In this document: piece after piece, positions 46,936 through 58,600 of the stretch
Position numbering within the stretch: position 1 is the stretch's first letter
How the letters are laid out: each line of letters starts with the position of its first letter
NCBI GenBank assembly: GCA_946406115.1
Contig: OX291542.1
Span: 2,008,959 to 2,072,958, forward strand
Direction of reading: 5' to 3'
Origin: Apoda limacodes
Taxonomy: Eukaryota > Arthropoda > Insecta > Lepidoptera > Limacodidae
DNA length: 64,000 bases
Translations under genes and position numbers: made by a program
Notes under the pieces: generated by a model
The model's input: only the letters and a program-made list of their open reading frames with translations
Databases searched by the model: none
What the model was told of the DNA's origin: nothing

Positions 46936-47675
46936 ATAAGCGGCAAATTAAAGATCTAGCACATACACCCTATTGCCAGTTCCTGACGAACTACAATTGG
47001 TTTACAGCGTACCCGTGGAGGCAGCTCTACTTTAGCTCTAAAGATTCTGACGCCTGCGCAGCCGCACTCACTGAGGCAATTTTCACTGGTATGGAATGTT
47101 TTATTCCTTACTAAAATACTGAAGCAAACTGCGTATGAGGCTTGGACCACGGCTCGTAATAATAAGGATCCGAATATTTCTGAAGTAAAACGAAAATTGA
47201 ATGCTGCCTTTTAATATGAACGACTAAGGCACTGTACCACCTACTATACCGTGGTGCCGTAAGACCATGCCGGAAATCACCATAACACAGCGAGAGGTCC
47301 GGCGGGCGTTGCTTTCTCTAGACGTTCATAAGTCAAGTGAGTCAGACGATATACCAGCAGTGGTGCTTAAGCAGTGTGCTCCTGAGTTTTGTCCTGTACT
47401 CACGCACCTCTTCGCGCTTTCCTACCATACTAGGCAATTTCCGTCTACATAGAAGACTGCGAATGTGCACCCGGTGCCCAAAAAGAGCAATAGATAATCG
47501 AATCCATCGAGTTACAGGCCTATAGCTATGACCTCCCTCCTCACCAAGGTGATGGAGCGTGTGATCAACACACAGCTTCTAAGATACCTAGAAGAACACG
47601 ACCTGGACAGTGACTGTCAATATGGCTTTCACCACGGTCGCTCGACTGGTGCCCTTCTGGTGACCTTCTAGTGTA
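46936..47675 (+). pseudogene. LINE reverse transcriptase fragment
   Basis: The + strand encodes pieces of a non-LTR polyprotein between endonuclease and RT: Y-P-W-R-Q-L-Y-F-S near 47,010, V-R-R-A-L-L-S-L-D-V-H-K-S at about 47,295, then S-S-Y-R-P-I-A-M-T-S and D-S-D-C-Q-Y-G-F-H-H-G-R-S-T near 47,505-47,650. Stops and frameshifts separate them and the catalytic box is absent. It resembles I- or R1-type insect LINEs; the clade is not certain. Confidence 0.65.
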
Positions 47676-48414
47676 TCTCACATACCGTTCACGCCAAAGT
47701 GTCCTGACGTTATTTGGAACACACCTAACAATCGACGAGTGAAGCGGCGACACTTTTAGCGCAGCAACACTGTGCCTCCACACGGCTGAGATGTGTGAAT
47801 GTCGAATATTTAAATCTCAACGAACTTAATAATTCTCACAAATAATATTATTCAGTGTAGGAACTATACACAGTGAAGTGTTTCGCAGTGTCTCAGCCCT
47901 ACAACGAAGAAATCAGCTCCGTACCAAGGTTGTCTTCGCATTCATATTCAGCTCCAATTTAAGTAAGTCTCCCTTTCTTATAAAATACCTCCCGCCCCCC
48001 GACTAGGTCTTACATAGACCATATGGTCCTTCGAGAATCTGTAGAATTTCAGCCCTAAAGCTACAGTCCACTGCCTTATAGCCGGCGTCACTTTTCTGCC
48101 CCAAATTCTTTCGTCGAATCTTCCTATTCTCGACTCAGCCTTTTTTAAAAGCTTGTAGCTGTACGATCTATTTATCGTAACGCAACATCCCAACCCAATT
48201 TCCGTCCTTAAGTTAACCATAAAACCCTAAAAAATTCCCCTCATATAAAACTACCAAATTTTTTTTCTAACAAAAAAAACCTACTCAGCTCATAATCATT
48301 ATTGTATTGTATTATTGTGTAATTTCGTTGTTGCTGACGTAACAACGTCTGTGTATTAATTTTTTGTTTAAATTTAATGTTTTCCTTTTTTATTCCTTTT
48401 ATCTAAACGTTGCA
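47676..48414 (+). other. Probable 5' LTR and leader of BEL/Pao element 2
   Basis: Non-coding sequence directly before the gag ATG at 48415. It contains phrases such as gtgtctcagccctacaacg and TATA-like tttaaat, but no second LTR copy exists in the window for comparison, so the limits are unknown. Confidence 0.35.
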
Positions 48415-48843
48415 ATGCCGTCCAAGTCGCAAGCCGCGAAGTTCCTTGAGGCTGTCAGGGCGATTGCACACCTTAAAGACATTGCGGCAGCGGTGACTAC
48501 AGGTGATACCAGTCACTACACCATTGCCGATTTTGATCGTCGTTTTTTTTTAACTGGACGACATAAAGAGTAAACTGGACGAGGTTTACTATGAAATTTT
48601 GGATTGCGCAGACCTAGGCGAGAAAGCAGAGGCGACGTACAGTCAGCACTATAGAGTAGCATGCGATGCATACTCAGAAGTGTACGTCGCCAAAGCCAAT
48701 ATAATATCAGCTCAAAAAACTACTGAACGGATTTCGCCTCAGCCCTCCCTCCTCAACTTCAGCACCCGCATCTGTCTTGCCCAAAATTGAACTCCCCAAA
48801 TTTTCATCCAAATTGGAAGACTGGCCCTCTTTTATAACCATTT
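48415..48843 (+). pseudogene. BEL/Pao element 2 gag, N-terminal part
   Basis: ATG 48415 opens M-P-S-K-S-Q-A-A-K-F, which is lost to a frameshift near 48,550. The frame then resumes with E-A-T-Y-S-Q-H-Y and reaches the domain start L-P-K-F-S-S-K-L-E-D-W-P-S-F-I-T-I-F at about 48,790-48,843. There the LINE interrupts it. Confidence 0.75.
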
Positions 48844-49118
48844 TTAAAGTCAAAGTCAAAAAAAGTCAAAGTCAAAGTCAAAATGGTTTGGTTTCAAATA
48901 AGGATTTTACAATCACTTTTGAATGTTGTGTTGTGTTTCACAATGTTGTTGATTTCCACCGAGAAGAATCCGGCAAGAAACTCGATAGTTACTCTTTTAA
49001 AAACACTTAAATAAACTAAAATACAATTAATGTTTTAAATAAAAGATTTTTAGTCGTACAATTTTATGTTATTTCCATTTTAATTTGGTTTACCTATGCA
49101 TCCTGTAATTGAGCATCA

Positions 49119-51960
49119 TCAGTCCCAAGGATTTTTATCATTTACATAGTCTGAAATATTGTAGTATGCCTTTTTACAAAGTACCTGCTTGATAAAAGAT
49201 TTAAATTTACTTATTGATAGATTTTGAATTTTATTGGGAACTTTGTTGTAAAAGTGTATACATTGCCCCATAAAAGAGTTACTTATTTTGTGTAGACGTG
49301 TATCATGCACCAACAGCTTATTTTTACTTCTAGTATTTACTTTGTGAACGTCACTTTTCTTGCTGAAACTATTGATATTTTTATGTACATATAAAAGATT
49401 TTCATATACGTACTGCGACACTAAAGTCAAAATTTTTACTTCCCTAAACCTATCCCTCAGAGATATCCTAGATCCTAATTTATAAATAGCACGAATTGCC
49501 CTTTTTTGTAACAAAAATATCGTATTTACATCAGCAGCGCTACCCCACAATAGGATACCATATGTCATCAAACTATGGAAATAGCTAAAATATACTATTT
49601 TTGCAGTGTCGACATCGGTCAATTGTCTTATTTACTTGATCGCATACACAGCAGAGCTAAGTTTTTTGGGTAGGTTATGAATATGAGGACCCCATTGAAG
49701 TTTGGAGTCCAGCGTTATGCCAAGAAAGACTGTTGAATTAACAAGTTCTAATTGCTCGCCATTAATATTAATACATGTCTGTCTCTGACTAACATTTGGT
49801 AATGTAAATTTAACACATTTGGTTTTTTTTTTCATTAAGTAACAATTTATTAGCGTTAAACCAATTTACAATTTTAGAAAGGGCATCATTTAATTCATTA
49901 TAACATGTCTGTCGTCTCTTAACTTTAAAAAGCAAAGAGGTGTCATCAGCAAATAAGACAATGTCATGGTTTTTTACATTATATGGGAGATCATTAATGT
50001 AAATAAGAAATAGAAAAGGACCTAAAATTGAGCCCTGAGGGACTCCTACAGTGACTGCTGATCCCGGAGATCTTTCACCGTTGACATCTATTTTCTGTAC
50101 TCTCCTACTCATATAGGATGTCAAAAGGCTGAGAGCTTTGCCTCTAATACCATAGTGATGTAGCTTCCTGATGAGATTTTCATGTTGAACACAGTCAAAT
50201 GCCTTAGATAAATCACAAAACACTCCAAGGGCGTCATGCGAATCCTCCCAGGCGTTATATATATTTTTTAATAGTGCCACTCCTGCATCGGTTGTGGAAC
50301 GGCCTTTCATAAAGCCAAACTGTTTACTACTAAGTAGCTCATTAATACAGAAATGGCTTAACATTCGACAAAGTATGATTTCTTCAAAAACTTTACTGAG
50401 TATAGGTAGTATTGAAATAGGCCGAAAATTATTAGGATCTGTTGAACTACCTGATTTAAAAAGAGGTATAACTTTGCTAAGTTTCATCACATCAGGAAAC
50501 ACACCACTATCAACACAACTATTAAATATAATGGCTAAGGGTTGTGCTATAACATGAATAATTGAATTTATAGTTTTTACAGAAAGTCCCCAAAGGTCTG
50601 TGGTGTTTTTAATTTCTAATGTTTTAAATGTATTAATGATATCTGTAGGACTAATGTTTTTAAATACAAAGGGAACGTTACATTCAGGAACACTAGCTTT
50701 TAATAACTTTTCTGCTAAGATTGGACTTGAGTTTAGATGTTCAGTTGTTTTGAATGGGATATTCCTAAAAAACTGTTTAAAGGCAACTGCTACCTCAGAA
50801 TTTGTTTTAAAACTAGCATCATCTACTATCAACTCAAAGTCCTGGCAAGAATTCCTAGCTTTACCAGTTTCATTATTTATTATGTTCCATGTAGTTTTTA
50901 TTTTATTTGTTGAATTTTTTACTTTATGTCTAAGGTGAATTGCTTTTGCAACAAAACAGACCTTTTTAAAGGTTTTTGAGTATTTTTTTAAATATTCCCT
51001 AAATATTTGGCTATTATTATATGTTTTTTCTTTATATAATTCATACAGTTTACGCCTACTTTTATGAATACCTGGGGTAGTCCATTCACTAAAACTAAAG
51101 CGACTGGAAATAAGTTTCTTTTTTGCAGTAAATATTTTATTATACTCTGTAGTAATAGTGTCAAGAACAGTATTGTACATATCATTTGGGTCGCCATTAT
51201 AAAGCAAATCTGGAAGTTTATGCATTAAGTTAGATTTAAATGATTCAACCCGTTTAGTTGTTATTGGTATAAATTTAATTTCCTTTTTAGTAATACTATT
51301 CTTTCTTTCTAAAACCACTAACTGTCCACAATGATCTGACTCTAGATTGCTTATAATTGATTTTTGAATTGGTTTTATGTCAGTAAATATATTGTCGATG
51401 CAAGTGGCACTGGATACAGCAATTCTAGTTGGTTCACAAAACAAATTATTTAAATTAAAAGACTGAAATAAGGCAAGCAATCTGGTGCTTAATGAGCTAT
51501 TTTCCAAAATGTTTATATTGAAGTCTCCACAAACAATGATTTGTTTATTGGAATTGCTGATTTTATTCAGCACTTCTTCCATAACTAATTCAAAATTATC
51601 ATAAATTGCACAAGGCGGCTTGTATACACTCACAACAATGAGATGCTCAACTTCTATACAGGACAGCTCGGCAGTTCGCTCAACTGAGAGGCTCACAATG
51701 TCTTTACGTTCCTTAAACTTTAGCTGTTTATTAACTAAAATTAAAGAGCCACCATGGATAGCATTTACTCGGCTGAACGAACTTCCCACCTTGTGATTAG
51801 TGAAATTGAACATAAACTGATGGCTGCGTAGTCAGTGTTCAGTGATACATAAAATGTCAATCTTTTGGCAGTTTATGAACAATTCAATTTCTAGTTCTTT
51901 CTGAGACATTCCTTGTATATTCTGATGCACCAGGTTCAATGGAATATTATTTTTAGTATG
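49119..51960 (-). pseudogene. LINE ORF2: endonuclease and reverse transcriptase, few breaks
   Basis: The endonuclease begins near 51,960 with L-V-H-Q-N-I-Q-G-M and I-L-C-I-T-E-H. A TGA at 51832-51834 follows, then an ATG at 51813 opens 667 codons. Visible are V-C-G-D-F-N-I-N and S-D-H-C-G of the endonuclease, then the RT with F-R-P-I-S-I-L-P, V-F-C-D-L-S-K-A-F-D, G-V-P-Q-G-S-I-L-G-P and the catalytic F-A-D-D-T-S. A slip in a T10 run (49823-49832) shifts the frame and a TAA lies at 49632-49634. Only three disabling changes suggest a fairly recent copy. Confidence 0.85.
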
Positions 51961-52109
51961 ACAAAGTTTATTTTTTTGTTTCTGTTTGCATAAAACTTGA
52001 GTAGACATAGATTGTTTAATATAATCATTTTTAATGTTGGAATTATATAATATGCCAAAGTGGCCCTTTGTTGTCTGAAAATTTAATTTAAATTATTACA
52101 TGTCAAATT

Positions 52110-52310
52110 ATTGTACTGCTCAATTGAAGCAGGTTGTTTAGCTAAATGATTAGCTGAAATGTCAATTACACTGTATTATAATTGCACTGCTCAATAGAAG
52201 CAGGTTGTTTAGCCAAATACTTGGCTGAAATGTCAATTACACTACTATAATTACACTGCTCAATAAAAGCAGATTGTTTAACCAAATTATTGGCTGTGGT
52301 ATTAATATAA
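52110..52310 (-). repeat. Three direct repeats of about 70 bases at the end of LINE ORF1
   Basis: Copies start near 52115, 52186 and 52255, each with actgctcaat and agcaggttgttta (with small changes). The copies partly encode the repeated I-E-Q-C-N-Y of ORF1. Confidence 0.75.
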
Positions 52311-52740
52311 AATGATAGCGACAAGGCTAACACTCTGGTACAATGGTGTGTGAGATAATATTTATGTCTTGTCCTTATATAATTATGTCTAAAAATACTG
52401 TTAGTATATATCACATGAAAGTTATTGTTATTGCTAGACATAGTATGCAAAGCTAAATTTAACTCACATCTAATGTTGTTTTCCTCCTGTGGCAAACCCT
52501 TACAATAGGGAAATGTAAACATTACAATTTTTTTTACTTTAAGTGCGCTTATACTATTATAATATTGTCTTAATTCACTTTTATTTACATTACCCCTGTT
52601 ACCGATTAATATTACTAATGTAGAGGATGGAGTAATTTTGTCAGACTTAATTAAACTTCTCATTATATTAACATAATTGGCATTTGGCATACAATTATTT
52701 AAAACTGGTTGTCTTACACTTGAGCTGAGAAAGTGTCCAA
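52166..52740 (-). pseudogene. LINE ORF1 C-terminal part, esterase-like
   Basis: About 190 codons ending at a stop at 52166. It contains S-T-L-V-I-L-I-G-N-R-G and F-T-F-P-Y-C-K-G-L-P followed by N-x-x-I-R-C-E-L-N, an arrangement seen in SGNH-hydrolase-like domains of some LINE ORF1 proteins. The start lies beyond the 5' truncation. The last 40 residues repeat an I-E-Q-C-N-Y motif. Confidence 0.55.
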
Positions 52741-52749
52741 AACCTTTTC

Positions 52750-53580
52750 CCATTTCAAAAACTTAACAGATGCCATAGTGAACTTTTCAGATGCTGTCAA
52801 GCTTCACTATCTGCTCTCGTGCCTCTCAGGTGAAGCTCTCAGTATGATAGCCCACCTAAAAATCATCAATGAGAATTACGCAGTAGCCTTAGCCATCCTC
52901 ACTAAGCGTTATGAAAATCGGCAGATTCTCATTGGCCGGTTTGTGAACATCATACTGGAGCTTCCAACTATCACATCCCGCTCAGATATTAGGTCTACAT
53001 TTATGACCCCCTTAATTTCAGCTCAGTCGGCCCTAAATAATTTAAAGCTCCCACAAGGTAATGACTACGTTTTTGTGTCGATTGTTGTTCGAAAGATCAA
53101 AGGTGAACTCCGCTCACTCTTTGAAAGAAAAACTGGGTCATCTCTTAACAATCTCATCACTTTTCTGGAAGAGCATTCGCGCTACCAGGAAACTGAGAGA
53201 GCAAACATACTCATTCAGCCCTCCCGTCATCCCTCTCCGCTCAATACTAACCGACAGACAACTCAGCCTAACATAACTCGTCCTCGCGTCTACTTTCAGC
53301 CCATTAATACTTGTCCAGCTTACTCACAGCACAATTTCGACCCATTCAGCCCATCCACACCAACTCACCCTCAGCTCATAACACACCCTCAGCTTATAAA
53401 TCAGCCCCACCGAACAACAGTTTTTATTGCTCTTGGTGCAGGACGAAAGGCCATAAGCTTGTCGCCTGCAAGCAATACAACAATCAGCCCGTACAAGGTC
53501 GGTGGGACTTCATTAATGCAATTTTCTTTTTCTTCATTAGAGCCAACAGTGATGGAAAGTATCATAAGGCAAAAGCGTTG
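52750..53580 (+). pseudogene. BEL/Pao element 2 gag, C-terminal part
   Basis: Resumes the DUF1759-type domain after the LINE: F-K-N-L-T-D-A-I-V-N-F, L-S-C-L-S-G-E-A-L-S-M-I and A-I-L-T-K-R-Y-E-N-R. A Pro/Gln-rich stretch follows. Near 53,430 the frame shifts to the one with the zinc knuckle (F-Y-C-S-W-C-R-T-K-G-H). Confidence 0.8.
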
Positions 53581-53946
53581 CTAGATACAGGCTCAATGTT
53601 AACTTTATTAACTAAGGATGTGGCTAAAAAATTGCATGTCTCACTTCAGCACACAAAATTAAATATTTCAGGTGTAGGTAATCAGCACACTCATAGTTCT
53701 AGCTCAACAGCGCTCATCACATTCCGACCTTTTCATACTGAACACCCAGTAATAACTATTAAGGCATTCATTTTAAAAAGTTTAACTGGTTTTCTGCCCT
53801 TGACCAAGTTGCAAAAATTCAGCCCAAGTTGTAATAATTCTAATATCCCACTAGCTGATTTAGCATACAATTTACCAGCTCCTGTCGACCTTATATTGGG
53901 TTCAGATGTTCTCGGACAAATTTTGGATGGTTCCAAAATTTCTTAA
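53425..53946 (+). pseudogene. BEL/Pao element 2 zinc knuckle and protease
   Basis: Reads C-S-W-C-R-T-K-G-H-K-L-V-A-C, then the aspartic protease motif A-L-L-D-T-G-S-M-L-T and the closing D-L-I-L-G-S-D-V-L-G. It stops at 53944-53946, where the polyprotein should continue into RT. Confidence 0.75.
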
Positions 53947-53999
53947 GGCCCCGGCAGGCCAACAGCCTTCGGCACGATTTTTAATTTTGATTTTTTAGG

Positions 54000-55250
54000 T
54001 CCCATTAATGAGCAACATACTAAACCAAAGACTCAAGTACACTCAGCACAAATAAAAACTGAAAGTTTTCAACCTCAGCATACAAGTGAGGAGATCCATT
54101 CTGCTCTTGAAAGTTTTTGGGAAGTTAGGAAGTTTAAGGTCATCCCAAGGTCAACTCAACACAAGATGAATGGGATTTCCCGCTCCAGTACAACCCGTGA
54201 CCCATCAGGTCGATATATAGTGTCTCTTCCCTTTCCCCCTTGCCAAAGTTCGGCACAACACATGGCATCGCACTACGACGATTTCTGAATTTGGAACGCA
54301 AACTTCAGAGAGATCATACCCTCCGCTCAAAATATATCGACTTTATGCAGGAGTACATTCGGTTAGGCCATATGACTCCCTGTCACCCAAGTTCATTCAT
54401 CAATAAGCCCCATTTCTACATATGGTAGAAATCATGGTATCTTCAAAGCGAATTCTGAAAAACTCCGCACAGTTTTTGATGGCAGCTGTAAGAGTCCCAA
54501 CGGAATTAGTCTAAATGACTGTCTGCACACCGGCCCACCTCTTCAGCAAGACATCAGTGACATCATCCTCCACTTCCGTACTCACCAGGTGGTATTCAGC
54601 ACAGACATCCAGATGATGTTCAGGAACATACTTATTAACACAAATCAAAGACAATTTTAGCTCATTCTATGGCGCTCTGCTCCTGATCAGCCCCTAATCA
54701 TTTATGTCTTGTCCACGGTTACCTATGGCCTAGCCCATTTCTTGCAAACTGTTCTATTCTCCAACTGGTCTCCGATGAGGGGCATCGCTTCCCCCAAGCC
54801 GCACAGGTCCTTTCCCGTTCCATTTTTGTGGATCATGGACATCCTGACAGGGCATGACTCAGTCGATAATGCTCAGGCACTGCAGACCAAACTCATTGAG
54901 TTATTAGCTCTGGGAGGATTCAATTTGCGAAAATGGACCTCTAACTCCCAAGAACTTCAAGACCGTTTTCCAGAAGACCAGTGTGACATGCCCAAAGACT
55001 TTGATCTCAGCCCAGACTCCAATGCCATCAAGGTACTTGGTATTCAATGAATTCCACAGACTGATATGTTTACCTACAACATCTCAGTCCCGGTCTTAGA
55101 GAAATCCATCCTCAGCACTAAAGCCCGCCTGTTTGATCCAAATGGATGGATCAGCTCTGTCATCTTCCGCGCAAAATTATTGATCCAGCATCTCTGGACT
55201 TTAAAACTGGATTGTGATGAACCGACTCCTACCGATCTCACTCTTCAGTG
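54000..55250 (+). pseudogene. BEL/Pao element 2 reverse transcriptase, heavily broken
   Basis: Pieces in several frames: R-K-L-Q-R-D-H and G-H-M-T-P near 54,300, then R-T-V-F-D-G-S and S-L-N-D-C-L near 54,470-54,520, and V-V-F-S-T-D-I-Q-M-M-F near 54,600. The catalytic box region at about 54,825-54,850 is split by what looks like a four-base insertion (catg). N-L-R-K-W-T-S-N-S and F-D-P-N-G-W follow. Confidence 0.75.
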
Positions 55251-56157
55251 ACAGCACATATTCGATGACTAACCTCGACTTTCTGCTCTTCAACTTCCTA
55301 GAAGGGTGCTCAAACAATGGTTACACTTATTCTCTGCACGGCTTTGCTGATGCATCTGAATCTGGATATGCTGTGGTAGTATACTTCCATGAAACTGAAC
55401 CCACTGGTAAGGTTCATGTCAATCTGCTCACTTCCAAATCAAAGGTGGCTCCAATCAAGAACCGCCAGACTATGCCAAAATTGGAGTTATCAGCCGCCCA
55501 TCTCTTGTCCCAGCTCATTGCCCGGGTATCAGCTCAACTTTCTGCTCAAATTCCAATTCAGCACCATTTCTGGTGGTCAGACAGTACCATTGTCCTTGCC
55601 TGGCTGAATACTCCTCCTCAAACACTTCAAGTATTTGAGGCCAACCGGGTCTCTGCGATTAAGGCCACCACATGCAATCCAATTTGGAGACACCTAACTT
55701 CTCCTTTAAACCCTGCCGACAGTGCAAGCAGAGATATGTCTGCTGAAGACCTTTTAAAACACGATCTATGGTGGTCACCTGAATGGCTTAAAGCCCCACC
55801 ATATACCTGGCCGACTATGCCTCCAGCTCTAGGTCATCATCTGCTCCAAGGACTCAAACCCAGGAAAATGGTAGCTCACATTGCTGTACCTGTTCTAGAT
55901 ACAGAGCAACTCACGCCATTCAGCTCACTTGACACTTTGATAGGTGTAACCGCGTGCAGAAAACGTTTTGCCCACAATTGTCGCACAAAACGTGCCGCTC
56001 GCCTCATGGGTCCCATTACTGTCAGCAAACGCAAAGAAGCGCTCTTACACTGGGTGCGTTCTGTTAAGAACAACATGTTCGCCGAAGACATCCACCGTCT
56101 TCGCACTAATAAAACTTGTACTGTGCGACAACAACGCCTCTCACCCTCTTTTTAAAG
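55251..56157 (+). pseudogene. BEL/Pao element 2 RNase H and start of integrase part
   Basis: A long open stretch with H-G-F-A-D-A-S, M-P-K-L-E-L-S and W-S-D-S-T-I-V-L-A-W, so all three acidic RNase H residues are present. N-P-A-D-S-A-S-R and D-L-W-W-S-P-E-W-L follow, as usual before the integrase zinc-binding region. The reading stops at the junction with the next fragment. Confidence 0.78.
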
Positions 56158-57530
56158 GATCAGCTCAGAAATATCAAGAATATAAGGTAGCACCTTTGCG
56201 GACCAAATTGACAATCCCCAAGCAGGAGTTATCAGGAGCCGCATTGTTGACTCGACTTCTCAACCATGTCTTCTCCTCTTGGGTCAATGGGTCCATTTTG
56301 GCTTCGTCACGGCATGGACAGATAGCCAAATCGTGTTGTCTTGGCTCAAGGACAGCCAGGGTCTTTGAATCACTAATATTGCGCTTCACGCTGCCTGATT
56401 GCCTCGCAAGTCATTAATCACCCGCTCTGGTCCTGACTGGCTGGACTCTCCTGAAGACACTTGGCCTCATACAGTTGTGGAGTATGTTGACCCTCTGCCA
56501 GGGTTAAAGGTCTTTGCTGTTGAGCAGACTGTGGACATTTCACCGACTTTCTTGCTTAATCGGTTCAATTCTCTCAACAAGCTCGTTGGTGTCACCGGTC
56601 GGATTAAGAGGTTTCTCCACAACTTACGGAACAGGTCACGGCCAAGGACGCTCGACCTTTCGCTAAGGTTGGGTTAGATTTCGCGGGTCCGTTTTTGGTG
56701 AAGACGTCAAGTGTTCGCAATGCCAGACAAGTTAAGGCCTATTTATGCGTTTTCGTCTGTTTGTTTTCCAAGGCTGTGCATCTGGAGCTTGTTCCAGCCT
56801 TGTCTACGGAGGCCTTTGTCGCGGTTTGTCAGTCGGCGTGGTTTCCCTCATTTAATTCGCTCGGACTGTGGCACAAACTTTAAGGGTGCAGATCGCTATC
56901 TAACAATCATACGTATATTTTCGGAGTTGTCGAAACGGGGCGTGACTTGGATTTTTGATCATCCCGGCAATCCTTCGTGGGGCGGTATTTTCGAAGCAGC
57001 TGTCAAGGTCGCCAAAACTCACCTCCGTCGTGTGGTGGTGAAACGGTCCTCACGTTTGAGGAATTACAAACGGTATTTTGCAATGTCGAAGCGGTATTGA
57101 ACTCACGACCGCTTTGTCCGATCTTGTTGGATCCTAATGACCAGGAAGCGCTAACTCCAGGCCATTTCTTTATCGGTAGATCCTTAACCTCCTTGCCTGA
57201 ATACCTCTTCGTCGATGTGTCAGTTAATCGGTTATCGCGTTTTCAGTTGCTTCAACAAATTACGCAATTGTTCCCCGTCGCTGGTCTTCGGAATATTTAC
57301 ATTTGTTACAGCAACGGGTTCGGTGGACCGATAAAACCAACCCCCCATGCGTCGGAGACCTCGTCCTCTTAAAGGACTCAAATTTACCGCCCTTGCAATG
57401 GCATTTAGGTCGCATTGTGCAGTTATTCCCCGGTTCGGACGGTATCCCGCGGGTCGCAGAGGTCTTGGTAGGGGATTCAGTCCTAAAGCGTTTTCTCGAT
57501 TGCCAGTAGATTAATGGCTCTGGCTCGGTT
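56158..57530 (+). mobile_element. BEL/Pao fragment 3, same family as element 1, internally deleted
   Basis: From about 56,189 the sequence matches 43,703-45,750 of element 1: RNase H with A-W-T-D-S-Q, the V-E-Q-T-V-D linker, then integrase pieces (W-G-G-I-F-E-A-A-V-K) and the DUF5641 end. At about 56,650 the text jumps from gccaaggacg to ctcgacctttcgc, skipping the integrase zinc-binding region and the start of the core. It ends in a polypurine ggttggggcggggg near 57,552. Confidence 0.8.
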
Positions 57531-58039
57531 TAGCCTCATCTAGACACAGTTTGGTTGGGGCGGGGGTTTGTTGTCGGTTGGACCGACGTAATAAAATCGT
57601 TGCGCTTACTCTGGGTGGACCGGGACCCCAGTCAGTCACAATCTTTGACACGTCGCGGCTGCGTTTTGTTTTTTGAGCTAATTTTTACATATAAAGGGGA
57701 TAAGTCAGTGGAGAACAGTAGGTGTTTATTGGGCATTCTGGCTCACATTTTGGAATTAATTACGTAAAGTTTTCAATTAGGGTGATGTAAACGACACGAA
57801 ATAGTTTTTTAAATAACCACAGAGAATGATTCATTTACTAATAAAAACTTACCAATAAATATTTTTCATCACTTCCACTTGCACACTATTACACTAGATT
57901 TTGTTTAAATCCTAAACCCATATTTATGACATTTAGATAAACATTTTGTAATTAGTTTAATTCTTGAAAATATATGTCTGAAGATAAACAAGATAAATAG
58001 AGGAACAACTAAATGGAATTGAACCATTTTGTTCTAGGT
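57531..58039. other. Possible 3' LTR start of fragment 3 and AT-rich gap
   Basis: After the polypurine run the sequence begins tgttgtcggttggaccgac and holds ataaaa and catataaagg, suggesting a different LTR from that of element 1. There is no second copy in the window to confirm. The rest is AT-rich with no gene seen. Confidence 0.35.
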
Positions 58040-58600
58040 AAGATCCTAGTTTACTGCAATGACAAAGGAAAACATGTGCTCCGAGCAGATCGGTCTTCTA
58101 TTTTACAGGAAAGAAAAAAGATTAGATACAGACCAACCTTCTTTTAGCTCTATGCACAAGGTGTTTAGACCGTATCGTTCCGTATTAGGATATAGGAAAG
58201 AAAATATGTTTTGTTACAGATACAGACGAACCTTCTACTAGCTCTATGCACAAGGCGTTTACGTCATATTTTTCAAAACAAGGCATCAGGAAAGGATAAC
58301 GTACTTGACACCGCCAACCTTCTACTAGCTCTATGCACAAGACGTTTAGGCCGTATCTTTCCGTATTAGGATATAGGAGAGAAAATATGTTTTGACACAG
58401 ATACAGACAAACCTTCTACTAGCTCTATGCACAAGGCGTTTAGACCATATTTTTCAAAACAAGGCAACAGGAAAGGATAACGTACTTGACATGACCAACC
58501 TTCTTCTAGCTCTATGCACAAGGTGTTTAGGCCGTATCGTTCCGTTTTAGGATACAGGGAGGGATAACTTAACACACTAATCTTATCTAACTCTAAGCAC
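58040..58600. repeat. Dimeric tandem repeat, period about 181 bases
   Basis: The phrase aaccttct(a)ctagctctatg recurs at 58135, 58229, 58316, 58410 and 58497. Spacings alternate 94, 87, 94 and 87. One half carries aggatataggaaagaaaata and the other half caaggcatcaggaaaggata. Confidence 0.85.

Larger units (their letters stand above)
48844..52749 (-). mobile_element. LINE (Jockey/CR1-like) inserted antisense in BEL gag
   Basis: The insertion is bounded by ccattt at 48838-48843 and again at 52750-52755, a likely target duplication. The 3' end (left side) has a tail of tttgac repeats seen in reverse as caaagtcaaagtcaaag. It carries the end of ORF1 (52166-52740) and nearly all of ORF2 (49119 to about 51,960). 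It is truncated at the 5' end. The clade was not settled. Confidence 0.8.
48415..56157 (+). mobile_element. BEL/Pao retrotransposon 2, interrupted by a LINE and lacking its 3' end
   Basis: Gag, protease, RT, RNase H and the start of the integrase part appear in order on the + strand, with a reverse-oriented LINE inserted in gag (48844-52749). The sequence is only distantly related to element 1. It ends abruptly near 56,157, where it joins a fragment of the element-1 family. Confidence 0.8.

Noticed and set aside
52733..53584. Intact-looking 283-codon gene starting at 52733
   Set aside because: Its first codons belong to the LINE end; the body is the interrupted gag domain of BEL element 2.
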